Of a stretch of 64,000 nt of DNA, positions 34,462 through 43,545 are shown one piece after another. The notes beneath the pieces were generated by a model, which searched no databases, was not told where the DNA came from, and saw only the letters and a list, made by a program, of their open reading frames with translations. Each line of letters starts with the position of its first letter. Positions within the stretch are counted from its first letter, which is position 1. This stretch comes from Algoriphagus antarcticus (lineage in GTDB: Bacteria > Bacteroidota > Bacteroidia > Cytophagales > Cyclobacteriaceae). The position numbers and the translations under genes are program-made. The stretch covers positions 86,633 to 150,632 of the forward strand of contig NZ_MSSW01000027.1 in the NCBI RefSeq assembly GCF_002150685.1, in the 5' to 3' direction.

Positions 34462-35535
34462 ATGAAACTACTCGACAAACTGATCATCAAGGATTTTCTC
34501 AAGACCTACTTTTTCGTAGTCGTCATGCTGATTCTGGTGGTTTTGGTTTTGGATTTTACAGAAAAGAATGACACTTACATCAGAAATGATGTTCCTTCTG
34601 GAGAGATTTTCAAGTATATGATTAATTATGGCTTGTACCTCAATAACCTCTTAACTCCAATCACGGTCTTTATCTCTGTTATATTTATCACTTCCAAAAT
34701 GGCAGATAGAACAGAAATTATTGCAATTCTGAGTAGCGGAGTTAGTTTTATGAGATTGTTAAGACCCTTTCTTTTTGCTGCCAGCATGATCGGTGGGGCG
34801 AGCTTTTTATTGAATGGCTGGGTATTACCGGGAGCGACTGCAGGAGTGACTGAATTCCGAATCACCTATCTGGATAAGGAGAAAACTTCATCCGAGGCAA
34901 ATCTTCATATCAAAGTAGGTGCAGAGTCTTACGCGTACATAAGTAGGTTTTATAATACCAGTAATACAGGCCATAGTTTCACCTTAGAGACAATCAAAGA
35001 TGGCGAATTGTTAGCTAAACTCTCTGCAGATAGAATCGAATGGGATACTGCCAAGCGGGTATGGACTCTTCACAATTGGAGGCTCAGAGAGCTCAAGGAG
35101 CGTGAAGAAATTTATACAGTAGGTGAAGATCTTGATACTACGCTTAGCATTCGGCCAGAGGATTTTGACTTGCCTGAAAATCATCATGAAACCTTAAAAC
35201 TTCCCGAGCTAGGCAGACAGATCAAAATCTTGGAAGAGCGAGGTGCAGACAATGTGGGCTTCTACAAGATTGAACGATATGTGAGGTTCATGTCCCCTTT
35301 TGCAGCGATAATTTTGACTTTTATTGGGGTAATCATGTCTGCTAGGAAGACCCGTGGAGGTTCTGGTTTTCAGATTGCGATGGGCTTTTTGCTCGCGTTT
35401 GTTTATATCATCCTGTTTATTCTTTCCAGGACTTTTGCAGAAAATGGCGCCACATACCCTATTTTCGCTGTTTGGCTGCCCAATATCATTTTTGCAGCTA
35501 CGGGTCTTTTTCTCTACAAAACCGTCCCGCGCTAA
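34462..35535 (+). CDS. LptF/LptG-family lipopolysaccharide export permease
   Basis: This membrane component of the Lpt system extracts lipopolysaccharide from the inner membrane. The YjgP/YjgQ-type protein has 357 aa. The N-terminus MKLLDKLIIKDFLKTYFFV is a family hallmark. Three helices come before a large periplasmic domain of about 150 residues (residues 130-275), followed by three helices, the last at the C-terminus. GFYKIERYVRFMSPFAAIILTFIGV is typical of LptG. Whether it is LptF or LptG cannot be decided here. It starts one base after tgt and abuts the next gene (TAA immediately followed by ATG). Confidence 0.9.
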   Translation: MKLLDKLIIKDFLKTYFFVVVMLILVVLVLDFTEKNDTYIRNDVPSGEIFKYMINYGLYLNNLLTPITVFISVIFITSKMADRTEIIAILSSGVSFMRLLRPFLFAASMIGGASFLLNGWVLPGATAGVTEFRITYLDKEKTSSEANLHIKVGAESYAYISRFYNTSNTGHSFTLETIKDGELLAKLSADRIEWDTAKRVWTLHNWRLRELKEREEIYTVGEDLDTTLSIRPEDFDLPENHHETLKLPELGRQIKILEERGADNVGFYKIERYVRFMSPFAAIILTFIGVIMSARKTRGGSGFQIAMGFLLAFVYIILFILSRTFAENGATYPIFAVWLPNIIFAATGLFLYKTVPR

Positions 35536-36444
35536 ATGACCGCAACGATCAAGGATTACTTGATGCTTCATTTGATAGTACTCATATGGGGATTCACAGC
35601 TATTCTGGGTTTGTTGATCAGTTTGCCAGCGATAGAACTGGTTTTTTATAGAACCTTGATCGCAGCCTTGGGCGTTGCTGGTCTATTTTTATTGAAAAAG
35701 AAGAACCTGCTCCTGCCTTTTCCTGACATGATCAAAGTCACTGGAGTAGGTTTTGTGATTGCAATGCACTGGATTCTGTTTTTCTGGTCAGCTAGAGTTT
35801 CCACAGCTTCTGTATGCTTAGCAGGAATGGCAACTACGTCACTTTGGACTGCTTTTGTGGATCCATTATTCAACAGAACCAAAATCAAATGGTATGAGGT
35901 AGGTCTTGGTTTGATGGTGATTTCAGGGATCTTGGTGATTTTTAGTTTTGAATCGGGCTATTGGTTGGGCTTAAGTATGGCACTTGCGTCTTCTTTTTTT
36001 GGGGCTGTTTTCTCTGTCATGAATGGGAAGCTAGCGCACAGGCACAATCCTTATCAGATCACTTTCTACGAGATGGCAGGCGCTTGTTTATTTTCTCTGC
36101 TCTTTATGCCCATCTATACCAATTTCATGACAGATGAAGGTCTGAAATTTGCATGGGTTGGTTACGACTGGTTCTGGCTTTTTATTCTTGGAGGAATTTG
36201 CACGGTGTATGCTTTTTCCGTTTCGGTGGAATTGATGAAGAGACTTTCTGTTTTTTCGATCAACTTGACAGTGAACCTGGAGCCTGTCTATGGGATTGTG
36301 TTGGCTGTTTTGATTTTTGGAGAAAGTGAAAAAATGACGCCCCAGTTTTACTTGGGGACGGGGATTATTCTGTTGTCGGTGCTGATTTATCCTGTGTTGA
36401 ATTATCTGAATAAGCGAAGAAAGCCTGTTCGTCCACTTGGATAA
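35536..36444 (+). CDS. EamA-family (DMT) transporter
   Basis: This 302-aa permease of the drug/metabolite transporter superfamily has ten predicted helices in two EamA repeats (about 5-140 and 150-290). The first repeat starts HLIVLIWGFTAILGLLI and carries FYRTLIAALGVAG. The second ends NLEPVYGIVLAVLIFGESEKM, the conserved EamA phrase. The substrate is unknown; many members export amino acids or metabolites. The ATG directly follows the TAA of the lptF/G gene, so it belongs to the tgt-lpt operon. Confidence 0.88.
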   Translation: MTATIKDYLMLHLIVLIWGFTAILGLLISLPAIELVFYRTLIAALGVAGLFLLKKKNLLLPFPDMIKVTGVGFVIAMHWILFFWSARVSTASVCLAGMATTSLWTAFVDPLFNRTKIKWYEVGLGLMVISGILVIFSFESGYWLGLSMALASSFFGAVFSVMNGKLAHRHNPYQITFYEMAGACLFSLLFMPIYTNFMTDEGLKFAWVGYDWFWLFILGGICTVYAFSVSVELMKRLSVFSINLTVNLEPVYGIVLAVLIFGESEKMTPQFYLGTGIILLSVLIYPVLNYLNKRRKPVRPLG

Positions 36445-36450
36445 TTAATT

Positions 36451-36783
36451 CTACAGAGTTGTAATATCCTTCAGTGTGGCTAATGTCTGAGTTAATTCCG
36501 TAGTTGATATCTCTCCGATTTTCTCTATCAGCCGATCCTTTGAAATTGATCTGATATGAAAAACCATCAGTTCAGACTCCACCTTCAGCCCGTTTTTTTG
36601 AGATGGTTCTAAAATCGGATTTCCCTGATAGTTTTTGATTTTGGAAGTAAGCGGAGCGGTGATCGCTACTTGCAGGAATTTGTTCATCAGATTTCCGCTA
36701 AGGATCACCACTGGTCTTCTACCCGCTTGCTCAGAACCTATCACAGGACTGAGGTCAGACATCCAGATATCACCCTGCCGCAT
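36451..36783 (-). CDS. MazF/PemK-type toxin
   Basis: This 110-aa protein of the PemK/MazF endoribonuclease family would cleave mRNA when released from its antitoxin. Hallmarks are MRQGDIWMSDLSPVIGSEQAG and RRPVVILSGN at the N-terminus, AITAPLTSK in the middle and ELMVFHIRSISKDRLIEKIGEI near the end. All are in register and the frame is intact. It overlaps the antitoxin gene upstream by 14 bp, the usual arrangement. It is inserted between two core transcription units, tgt-lpt-eamA and ispE. Confidence 0.92.
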   Translation of the reverse strand: MRQGDIWMSDLSPVIGSEQAGRRPVVILSGNLMNKFLQVAITAPLTSKIKNYQGNPILEPSQKNGLKVESELMVFHIRSISKDRLIEKIGEISTTELTQTLATLKDITTL

Positions 36784-37012
36784 TTTCTATCTGGTTTAGG
36801 TAGTCAGCCATTCCTTCTTCTGCGACCATAAGAATGTCATCATCCTGAGCTGCCTGTCTGTAAGATTTGACATATTCAGCCCTTTTCAGATGGTCGAGAT
36901 AAAGATTGAGCGCATTTTCTATCAATTTATTCTTTGGCAGAGAAAGCTTTTTTGCATAATCGGCGAGCCTTAGAAGAAGGTCGTCCGGAAGTGTACTAGT
37001 GAAAGTCGCCAT
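36770..37012 (-). CDS. Antitoxin of the MazF-type pair (ribbon-helix-helix)
   Basis: This 80-aa protein starts with a ribbon-helix-helix-like DNA-binding region, ATFTSTLPDDLLLRLADYAKKLSLPKNKLIENAL. A helical, acidic tail (QAAQDDDILMVAEEGMADYLNQIE) probably wraps the toxin. The 14-bp overlap with the downstream toxin gene supports co-translation. RHH antitoxins usually bind their own promoter, and an imperfect palindrome covers the promoter here (37014-37042). Confidence 0.85.
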   Translation of the reverse strand: MATFTSTLPDDLLLRLADYAKKLSLPKNKLIENALNLYLDHLKRAEYVKSYRQAAQDDDILMVAEEGMADYLNQIENAAG

Positions 37013-37013
37013 T

Positions 37014-37042
37014 GTGATTTATATTTATGATTCACAAATATA
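37014..37042 (-). promoter_or_regulatory. Promoter and operator-like palindrome of the toxin-antitoxin operon
   Basis: On the minus strand a perfect -7 element TATATTTG lies at 37035-37042, 23 bp from the antitoxin ATG. An imperfect 22-bp inverted repeat (GTGATTTATAT...GATTCAC, 37014-37035) fills the space between promoter and start, a good place for autorepression by the RHH antitoxin. Confidence 0.5.
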
Positions 37043-37081
37043 AAAAACAAATTTATTATTTACCTTCCTATTTTTAATAAT

Positions 37082-37891
37082 TTATAAAATCGCTTCAAAT
37101 TTAAAATATCCATCCTGCCAGGCCATTGAAGTGGGCTTCTCGTCAAACAGTCCGAACACTGAAGAGCCAGAGCCAGACATGGCAGCGTAATAAGCGCCAT
37201 ACTCGTAAAACTGTTCTTTTATGGCAGCAATCTCTGGATGATTTGGGAATATGCTGGCTTCGAAGTCATTAACAAGCTCATCTTTCCATCGGCTTTTATC
37301 TACCAAAACTTCTTCGAGTCTTATTTTTGGACCGGTTGGAGTTACACCAGCATAGGCTTCTTTGGTCCCTATGTGGATTCCGGGATTGACCAAAACCAAA
37401 TAAGTCCCAGTTAAGTCTAACTCCACAGGTTCCAAAATCTCTCCTCTTCCTCTGGCAATTTTCGTTGTGTTTTCAATGAAAAAAGCGCAATCACTTCCAA
37501 GTTGCGCAGCATATTCTTCCAAAAAGAAATCATCTAGGATCAGATCAAAGAGATTGTTCATCAGACTCAATGCAAACGCTGCATCCGCAGAACCACCACC
37601 CAATCCAGCTCCCATTGGGATATTTTTGTGTAGGTGTATGCTTAGTTCTGGCAGGTTTGGAAAGTCTTTCTTCAAAAGCTGATAAGCTTTAAGGATAAGA
37701 TTGTCATGAGAATCTCCTGGTATTTCGAGCCCAGTGTTTTCAAAGCTTGTTTTTTTTGTACTGATGATCATTTCCAAAGCATCCAAAAGCGGAATAGGAA
37801 CCATACAGCTCTCTATATCGTGATATCCGTCTTTTCTTTTGGCAGTGATATGAAGACCCAGATTAATCTTTGCGTTTGGAAATGAAATCAT
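37082..37891 (-). CDS. ispE: 4-diphosphocytidyl-2-C-methyl-D-erythritol kinase
   Basis: IspE is the GHMP-family kinase of the MEP pathway and phosphorylates CDP-ME. The protein has 269 aa. The N-terminus FPNAKINLGLHITAKRKDGYHDIESCM is diagnostic. The ATP-binding glycine-rich motif is NIPMGAGLGGGSADAAFAL (about residues 92-110), followed by LGSDCAFFIENTTKIARGRGE. Motif 3 is AAMSGSGSSVFGLFD. It lies alone on the minus strand next to the toxin-antitoxin pair. Confidence 0.95.
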   Translation of the reverse strand: MISFPNAKINLGLHITAKRKDGYHDIESCMVPIPLLDALEMIISTKKTSFENTGLEIPGDSHDNLILKAYQLLKKDFPNLPELSIHLHKNIPMGAGLGGGSADAAFALSLMNNLFDLILDDFFLEEYAAQLGSDCAFFIENTTKIARGRGEILEPVELDLTGTYLVLVNPGIHIGTKEAYAGVTPTGPKIRLEEVLVDKSRWKDELVNDFEASIFPNHPEIAAIKEQFYEYGAYYAAMSGSGSSVFGLFDEKPTSMAWQDGYFKFEAIL

Positions 37892-38282
37892 TGGAAATAA
37901 TGTTTGTTCAAAATTAGAATAAATTTTAGGGGGAATGAGGTTTTTCTCAATTGAGAATTTGGCAAAAAATCTAGCGTTTATTGAAGTAAATGTGGTATAT
38001 CATTTTTCTTATTAAAAAAAAGAGAATAACTTTTGATAAAAGTTGAAGAAATCAAAAATCAGTACAAAATTTTGAAAATTTAAAATTTAGACAAATCATT
38101 TACTGAAAAACAGGGGTAAATTCAGGGAAATGGAGTTTTATATTTTGAAAAAATAAATTTCCCATACATTTTTTATCTGAGAAAGATGAAAAATGTAAAA
38201 TTAAATATTGTAAGTCTGAAATTTCGGTTTTAAGTTTGTCATGTACTTCGGCATAGAGTCGAAGGGTAGCTCGAAAAATAGT
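37892..38282. other. AT-rich intergenic region upstream of the ilv leader
   Basis: About 390 bases between ispE and the ilv leader peptide show no gene. The promoter of the ilv operon must lie here, most likely between 38160 and 38270. I see only imperfect -7 candidates such as TAAGTCTG (38211-38218) and TACTTCGG (38244-38251). A small hairpin CTTCG/CGAAG at 38246-38264 precedes the leader. Confidence 0.6.
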
Positions 38283-38333
38283 ATGTATAAAGTAGTCATT
38301 TTGCTAAGCGGAATTATTCTCATTGGATTTTAA
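38283..38333 (+). CDS. ilv operon leader peptide
   Basis: This short open frame encodes MYKVVILLSGIILIGF, 16 residues of which nine are Val, Leu or Ile (two V, three L, four I), then TAA. Composition and position make it a leader peptide for ribosome-mediated attenuation of the downstream branched-chain amino acid operon. The stop codon is three bases before segment A of an antiterminator/terminator switch (38337-38412). A ribosome that finishes the peptide would cover segment A. A ribosome stalled on ATT ATT CTC ATT (38313-38324) would leave A free. It is too short for normal gene finding. The ATG is preceded by the A-rich stretch CGAAAAATAGT. Confidence 0.85.
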   Translation: MYKVVILLSGIILIGF

Positions 38334-38336
38334 ATG

Positions 38337-38412
38337 TGAGGCACTAGACTATTCTTTATAATGAAATAAAAAAAAATCTGAAGTGCCTCACTAACCTGAG
38401 GCACTTTTTTTA
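38337..38412 (+). promoter_or_regulatory. Transcription attenuator of the ilv-leu operon
   Basis: Three segments of 9 bases are seen: A TGAGGCACT (38337-38345), B AGTGCCTCA (38382-38390) and C TGAGGCACT (38397-38405). B can pair perfectly with either A or C. B-C forms a tight hairpin with a 6-nt loop followed by a run of T, a rho-independent terminator ending 9 bp before the ilvD ATG. A-B pairing would prevent it. With the leader peptide ending just before A, this is the logic of ribosome-mediated attenuation: abundant branched-chain amino acids give termination, and shortage gives read-through. Confidence 0.85.
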
Positions 38413-38419
38413 TACCCCC

Positions 38420-40105
38420 ATGAATATGACCCTGAAAAAACACAGTTGGGAAATAAGCGACAATCCTGAGCATCCAGCAGGCATGGCAATGTTGTATGCC
38501 ACTGGAATGAGTGACAAGAAAATGAAACAGCCTTTTGTGGGGATAGCCAGCTGTGGCTATGAGAGCAATCCCTGCAATATGCACCTGAACGACTTTGCCG
38601 GTCTGATCAAAGCCTCCTCGCAGGAGCACGATCTGACCGGTTTAGTTTTTAATACCATTGGTATTTCTGACGGTACTACCATGGGTACATTAGGTATGCG
38701 CTATTCGTTGGTCTCTAGGGAAATAATTGCTGATTCTATTGAGTCGTTCATAGTGGGGCATTCGTTCGATAGCTGTGTGGCAGTGACAGGCTGTGATAAA
38801 AATATGCCAGGTGCATTGATGGGTATGATCCGAACCGATAGACCTGGAATTTTGGTATATGGCGGTACGATAGCATCTGGTAACTACAAAGGCGAAAAGC
38901 TAAATATTGTATCTGCTTTTGAGGCGTTCGGAAAGCGAGTAAATGGAAATATTACAGATGAAGATTATGATGGTGTCATTCGAAATGCTTGTCCTGGTGC
39001 CGGAGCTTGCGGAGGAATGTACACAGCTAATACCATGTCTTCAGCTATAGAAGCGATGGGTATGTCCCTTCCTTATTCTGCATCTTATCCGGCTAATTCT
39101 CCTGAGAAACTCAGAGAGTGCCGTGAGGTGAATAAGTACATGAGAATTCTTTTAGAAAAAGACATCAAGCCAAGCGATATCATCACCAGAAAAAGTATTG
39201 AAAATGCAGTGACCGTTGCGATTGCTTTGGGTGGAAGTACCAATGCTGTGATGCATATCATTGCAATAGCACGAACTGCCGGCGTAGATTTTAATTTGGA
39301 AGATTTCAAAGCTATCAATGCCAAGACTCCAATGCTTGGTGACTTTAAACCTTCTGGCAAATTCATGATGGAGGATCTCCACGAGCAAGGCGGCGTTCCT
39401 GCATTCATGAAGTATATGTTGCAAAATGGCTTCTTGCATGGAGATTGCTTGACTGTGACGGGAAAAACATTGGAAGAAAATCTAAAAGATGTAGCTCCAA
39501 TTACAGTTTCTATGGTGAATGTGATTCATCCTCTGGAGACACCAATCAAAGCAACCGGTCACTTATGTATTCTTTCTGGAAATCTGGCTCCAGAAGGAGC
39601 TGTAGCTAAAATCACAGGTAAAGAAGGAAGTTCGTTTACTGGTCCAGCTCACGTGTTTGATTCTGAGCAAGAAGCGAACGATGCGATCCGTGATCACAAA
39701 GTTCAAAAAGGTGAGGTGCTCGTCATTAGAAATATCGGTCCAAAAGGAGGTCCAGGAATGCCAGAAATGCTAAAGCCGACTTCTATGATCATTGGGGCGG
39801 GTTTAGGTTCTGACGTAGCATTGATTACTGATGGAAGATTCTCTGGTGGTACACACGGTTTTGTAGTCGGACATGTCACTCCAGAATCTTGGACTGGCGG
39901 TCCTATTGGTCTTGTTGAAAATGGTGATATCATCACTATAGATGCAGATGGTTTAAAACTATCCGTCAATGTATCAGAGGAAGAATTTGTAGAAAGGAAG
40001 AAATCCTGGAAGCAAAAAGATGTTTCTGACTTACAGGGAACATTAAAGAAATACAACAAATTAGTTTCTACCGCATCGGAAGGTTGCGTAACAGATAAAT
40101 TCTAA
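38420..40105 (+). CDS. ilvD: Dihydroxy-acid dehydratase
   Basis: IlvD dehydrates dihydroxy-isovalerate and dihydroxy-methylvalerate in valine and isoleucine synthesis, and is an iron-sulfur enzyme. The 561 aa match the family. Conserved cysteines lie in [31 protein letters not shown] and [18 protein letters not shown]. The C-terminal half has [21 protein letters not shown]. The start could be ATG at 38420 or 38426. The first is used here and lies just behind the attenuator terminator. It is the first structural gene of the ilv-leu operon. Confidence 0.96.
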   Translation: MNMTLKKHSWEISDNPEHPAGMAMLYATGMSDKKMKQPFVGIASCGYESNPCNMHLNDFAGLIKASSQEHDLTGLVFNTIGISDGTTMGTLGMRYSLVSREIIADSIESFIVGHSFDSCVAVTGCDKNMPGALMGMIRTDRPGILVYGGTIASGNYKGEKLNIVSAFEAFGKRVNGNITDEDYDGVIRNACPGAGACGGMYTANTMSSAIEAMGMSLPYSASYPANSPEKLRECREVNKYMRILLEKDIKPSDIITRKSIENAVTVAIALGGSTNAVMHIIAIARTAGVDFNLEDFKAINAKTPMLGDFKPSGKFMMEDLHEQGGVPAFMKYMLQNGFLHGDCLTVTGKTLEENLKDVAPITVSMVNVIHPLETPIKATGHLCILSGNLAPEGAVAKITGKEGSSFTGPAHVFDSEQEANDAIRDHKVQKGEVLVIRNIGPKGGPGMPEMLKPTSMIIGAGLGSDVALITDGRFSGGTHGFVVGHVTPESWTGGPIGLVENGDIITIDADGLKLSVNVSEEEFVERKKSWKQKDVSDLQGTLKKYNKLVSTASEGCVTDKF

Positions 40106-40109
40106 GCCC

Positions 40110-41804
40110 ATGAAGGATTCAATGATAAGAGGAGCTGACATCGTTGTACGCTCACTCATTGCCGAGAATGCGAAAATAATCTTCGGATATCCCGGAGGGG
40201 CAATAATGCCCGTTTACGACGCATTACATGATTATCATGATGAGCTAAGGCATGTACTCACACGCCATGAGCAGGGAGCGATTCATGCAGCTCAAGGATA
40301 TGCCAGAGTCTCTGGTAAAGTGGGAGTCTGTATTGCAACCTCAGGACCAGGAGCAACTAATTTAATCACAGGGCTAGCTGATGCTCAAATCGATAGTACA
40401 CCGTTAGTGTGTATCACGGGGCAAGTTGCCTCTCACTTACTTGGTACAGATGCTTTTCAGGAAACCGATGTATTGGGCATCTCTATGCCAGCAACTAAAT
40501 GGAATATACAGGTCAGAAGAGTGGAGGATATTGCTCCAGCTATCGCAAAAGGCTTTTATATAGCCAAGTCAGGACGACCAGGGCCAGTATTAATTGATAT
40601 CACTAAGGACGCACAGACTAACTTTGGTGAGTTTAATTATAGCAAATGTTTGGGTTTCCGATCTTATAGAACACATATTCCTGTAGAAAAAACAGCCATT
40701 CAAGAAGCTGCTTTCTTAATCAATATGGCAAAAAGACCCTATGTTCTTTTTGGACAGGGAGTGGTGCTAGGCAATGCTGAAGATGAATTGAAAGCATTTT
40801 TGGATAAATCAGGAATACCCGCTGCCTCCACCTTATTAGGTTCAGGAGCTCTTTCTGAAGACCATCCGAATTATGTAGGTAAGCTTGGTATGCATGGAAA
40901 TTATGCACCAAATCTATTGACTAATCAGTGCGACGTGCTGATAGCGGTGGGAATGAGGTTTGACGATCGAGTGACTGGTGATTTGAAGCGTTATGCTAAG
41001 CAGGCCAAAGTGATTCATCTGGAACTTGATCCTGCGGAAATAAATAAAATTGTTAAATGTGAAGTAGCTGTTCTTGGTAGCTGTAAGGATAGCCTCAGCT
41101 TGCTTATAGATGCAGTCAATGCAAATGCATATCCTGAATGGATGGCCAAATTTCAAGAGCTAGCAGATCAGGAAAATGCTACGGTCATTCAACCTGATTT
41201 GACACCAGTTAAGCCTGGCTTGACCATGGGGGAAGTGATACATCAGATCAATAAGTACAAAGCTGATGATGCAGTTCTGGTAACTGACGTCGGTCAGCAT
41301 CAAATGATTGCTTGGAGATATTTCAATTATAAAAAGCCTAGAACTCAAGTTACCTCTGGTGGATTGGGAACAATGGGATTTGCTCTTCCAGCAGCATTGG
41401 GAGCTCAGATGCATGATTTCTCAAGGCAGGTAATTTGTGTGGTTGGTGATGGAGGGATTCAGATGACTATCCAAGAACTTGGAACGATCATGCAGACCAA
41501 AGCTCCTGTGAAAATCGTGTTACTTAACAACAATTTCCTTGGAATGGTAAGGCAGTGGCAGCAAATGTTCTTTGAAAAGCGCTACTCATTTACCGAACTT
41601 GACAATCCTGATTTCATCAAAATAGCTGAAGCATATAATATTCAAGCTCAGAAAGTCACAGAACGAGCTGATTTACAAGAATCGATTGAAGATATGCTGA
41701 TTCACGATGGACCGTATTTCCTCGAAGTGGTAGTGGAAAAAGAAGATAATGTATTCCCTATGATCGCCACTGGATGCTCAGTGGAAGAGGTTAGACTTAG
41801 CTAA
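40110..41804 (+). CDS. ilvB: Acetolactate synthase large (catalytic) subunit
   Basis: This ThDP-dependent enzyme condenses two pyruvates, or pyruvate with 2-oxobutanoate, at the first common step of valine and isoleucine synthesis. It is 564 aa. The N-terminal PYR domain has FGYPGGAIMPVYDAL and the catalytic Glu in LTRHEQGAIHAAQGYARVSG. The central FAD/DHON domain follows. The C-terminal ThDP domain has VVGDGGIQMTIQELGTI...NNNFLGMVRQWQQMF. It starts 4 bp after ilvD. The regulatory subunit ilvN follows after a gap with a palindromic repeat. Confidence 0.96.
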   Translation: MKDSMIRGADIVVRSLIAENAKIIFGYPGGAIMPVYDALHDYHDELRHVLTRHEQGAIHAAQGYARVSGKVGVCIATSGPGATNLITGLADAQIDSTPLVCITGQVASHLLGTDAFQETDVLGISMPATKWNIQVRRVEDIAPAIAKGFYIAKSGRPGPVLIDITKDAQTNFGEFNYSKCLGFRSYRTHIPVEKTAIQEAAFLINMAKRPYVLFGQGVVLGNAEDELKAFLDKSGIPAASTLLGSGALSEDHPNYVGKLGMHGNYAPNLLTNQCDVLIAVGMRFDDRVTGDLKRYAKQAKVIHLELDPAEINKIVKCEVAVLGSCKDSLSLLIDAVNANAYPEWMAKFQELADQENATVIQPDLTPVKPGLTMGEVIHQINKYKADDAVLVTDVGQHQMIAWRYFNYKKPRTQVTSGGLGTMGFALPAALGAQMHDFSRQVICVVGDGGIQMTIQELGTIMQTKAPVKIVLLNNNFLGMVRQWQQMFFEKRYSFTELDNPDFIKIAEAYNIQAQKVTERADLQESIEDMLIHDGPYFLEVVVEKEDNVFPMIATGCSVEEVRLS

Positions 41805-41852
41805 ACCAACCCAATGAAATCGAGCATGACTCAGGCGTCACGCAGAGGGATG

Positions 41853-41870
41853 TCCCGATAGCTATCGGGA
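41853..41870. repeat. Perfect 18-bp palindrome between ilvB and ilvN
   Basis: TCCCGATAGCTATCGGGA is a perfect inverted repeat within the 112-bp ilvB-ilvN gap. It could be an mRNA hairpin or a protein-binding or REP-like intergenic repeat. No T run follows, so it is not a terminator. Confidence 0.7.
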
Positions 41871-41916
41871 TGCCTTGCGAGATTCCATGTGGCCTTCGAA
41901 AGAAAATTATAAACAC

Positions 41917-42417
41917 ATGAAACGATATACCATATTTGTTATTACCGAGAATTTCATCGGTATCCTTAATCGCATCACTATTATTTTTACCCGGAGAGGT
42001 ATCAATATTGATGCACTTACAGCCTCTGAAAGCCGATTGGAAGGAATCCATCGGATCACAATCGAGGTTACTGCTTCAGAAGACACGGTTGTTCAGCTGG
42101 TCAACCAGATCGAGAAAATCATCGATGTGATCAAGGCTTTTTACCATGAGGATGAGAGCGTTGTTTATCAGGAAATTGCATTGTACAAAATCCCTGTGTC
42201 AAGACTTGACGGTGGCCTGGAGAAAATCATTCGCCAGCATAATGCGAAGATCATTGCTGCAGAACCGGACTTCGTAGTCTTGGAGCTGACAGGTCACAAG
42301 GAGCAAACGCAGGATTTACTCGAAATTCTAAAAGGTTACGGACTATTGGAATTTGCAAGATCGGGTAGGGTGGCTGTCGCAAAAAGAATGTTGACAATTG
42401 ACAGTTTTGTCAAATAA
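41917..42417 (+). CDS. ilvN: Acetolactate synthase small (regulatory) subunit
   Basis: This is the regulatory partner of IlvB that gives feedback sensitivity to valine. I start at MKRYTIFVITENFIGILNR (ATG 41917, 166 aa), where the ACT domain begins. An in-frame ATG at 41887 would add ten residues. The ACT domain covers about residues 3-78 with IIFTRRGINIDALTASES. The C-terminal ACT-like region has IALYKIPVS and FVVLELTGHKEQTQDLLEIL, ending with GRVAVAKR. The 5' side carries a strong palindrome (41853-41870). Confidence 0.94.
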   Translation: MKRYTIFVITENFIGILNRITIIFTRRGINIDALTASESRLEGIHRITIEVTASEDTVVQLVNQIEKIIDVIKAFYHEDESVVYQEIALYKIPVSRLDGGLEKIIRQHNAKIIAAEPDFVVLELTGHKEQTQDLLEILKGYGLLEFARSGRVAVAKRMLTIDSFVK

Positions 42418-42481
42418 TAATAAACCAAAAAAGGGATTCCGAAGGAACCTATTAAACACTAGTACTAAAAAATAAAAGCTC

Positions 42482-43525
42482 ATGAAATTAAAATTCGGCT
42501 CAACAGAAGAAAACGTAGTAACTAGGGAAGAATTCCCACTGGAAAAAGCAAGAGAAGTACTCAAAGACGAAGTGATCGCAGTATTAGGTTACGGCGTTCA
42601 AGGTCCAGGGCAGGCGCTCAACTTGAAAGACAACGGATTCAACGTGATTGTAGGTCAGCGTAAAGGCTCCAAAACTTGGGACAAAGCCGTAGCTGATGGC
42701 TGGGTTCCTGGACAGACACTTTTCGAATTGGAAGAAGCTTGCGAAAAAGGCACTATCCTTCAATTCCTTCTTTCTGATGCAGGGCAGATTGCTCTTTGGC
42801 CAACAGTAAAGAAACACCTCACTCCAGGTAAAGCATTGTATTTCTCTCACGGTTTCGGGATTACTTACAAAGATAAAACTGGCATCATTCCTCCAGCTGA
42901 TGTAGATGTGATCTTGGTAGCACCAAAAGGTTCTGGAACTTCTTTGAGAAGAATGTTTGTAGAAGGTAGAGGCTTGAACTCTTCCTATGCAATCTATCAG
43001 GACGGAACTGGTAAAGCTTATGATCGTGTTGTAGCCCTGGGTATTGGAGTTGGTTCAGGTTATTTATTTGAGACCGATTTCTACCGTGAAGTTACGTCTG
43101 ATTTGACAGGAGAAAGAGGTACCTTAATGGGTGCAATCCAGGGTATTTTTGCAGCTCAGTACGATGTGCTGAGATCAAACGGTCACTCTCCTTCTGAAGC
43201 TTTCAACGAAACAGTGGAGGAATTGACACAGTCATTGATGCCATTAGTTGCTGAAAACGGAATGGATTGGATGTATGCTAACTGCTCTACAACTGCACAA
43301 AGAGGTGCGTTGGATTGGTGGAAGCCTTTCAGAGATGCAACTAAACCAGTATTCGAAGAATTATATCACAGTGTAAAAACTGGACAAGAGGCTCAGAAGT
43401 CTATCGACTCTAACTCTAAAGATGATTACAGAGTGAAATTGGAAGCTGAATTGAAAGAATTGAGAGATTCTGAAATGTGGCAGGCAGGTGCTGTCGTCCG
43501 TCAATTGAGACCAGAAAATAATTAA
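42482..43525 (+). CDS. ilvC: Ketol-acid reductoisomerase
   Basis: IlvC isomerises and reduces acetolactate and acetohydroxybutyrate to the dihydroxy acids. The 347 aa form a class I-size enzyme. The NAD(P)-binding Rossmann motif is [15 protein letters not shown] (about 37-51), with the cofactor-specifying loop [10 protein letters not shown]. The metal/substrate site includes [35 protein letters not shown] and [14 protein letters not shown]. The loop residues R and S suggest NADPH preference, by inference. It is 64 bp after ilvN and 20 bp before leuA. Confidence 0.95.
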   Translation: MKLKFGSTEENVVTREEFPLEKAREVLKDEVIAVLGYGVQGPGQALNLKDNGFNVIVGQRKGSKTWDKAVADGWVPGQTLFELEEACEKGTILQFLLSDAGQIALWPTVKKHLTPGKALYFSHGFGITYKDKTGIIPPADVDVILVAPKGSGTSLRRMFVEGRGLNSSYAIYQDGTGKAYDRVVALGIGVGSGYLFETDFYREVTSDLTGERGTLMGAIQGIFAAQYDVLRSNGHSPSEAFNETVEELTQSLMPLVAENGMDWMYANCSTTAQRGALDWWKPFRDATKPVFEELYHSVKTGQEAQKSIDSNSKDDYRVKLEAELKELRDSEMWQAGAVVRQLRPENN

Positions 43526-43545
43526 CACAAATAACCCCAAGAATT

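Noticed and set aside
38337..38412. T-box or other riboswitch before ilvD
   Set aside because: No T-box core sequence or known aptamer is seen. The leader peptide with V/L/I codons and three alternating segments explains the element better.
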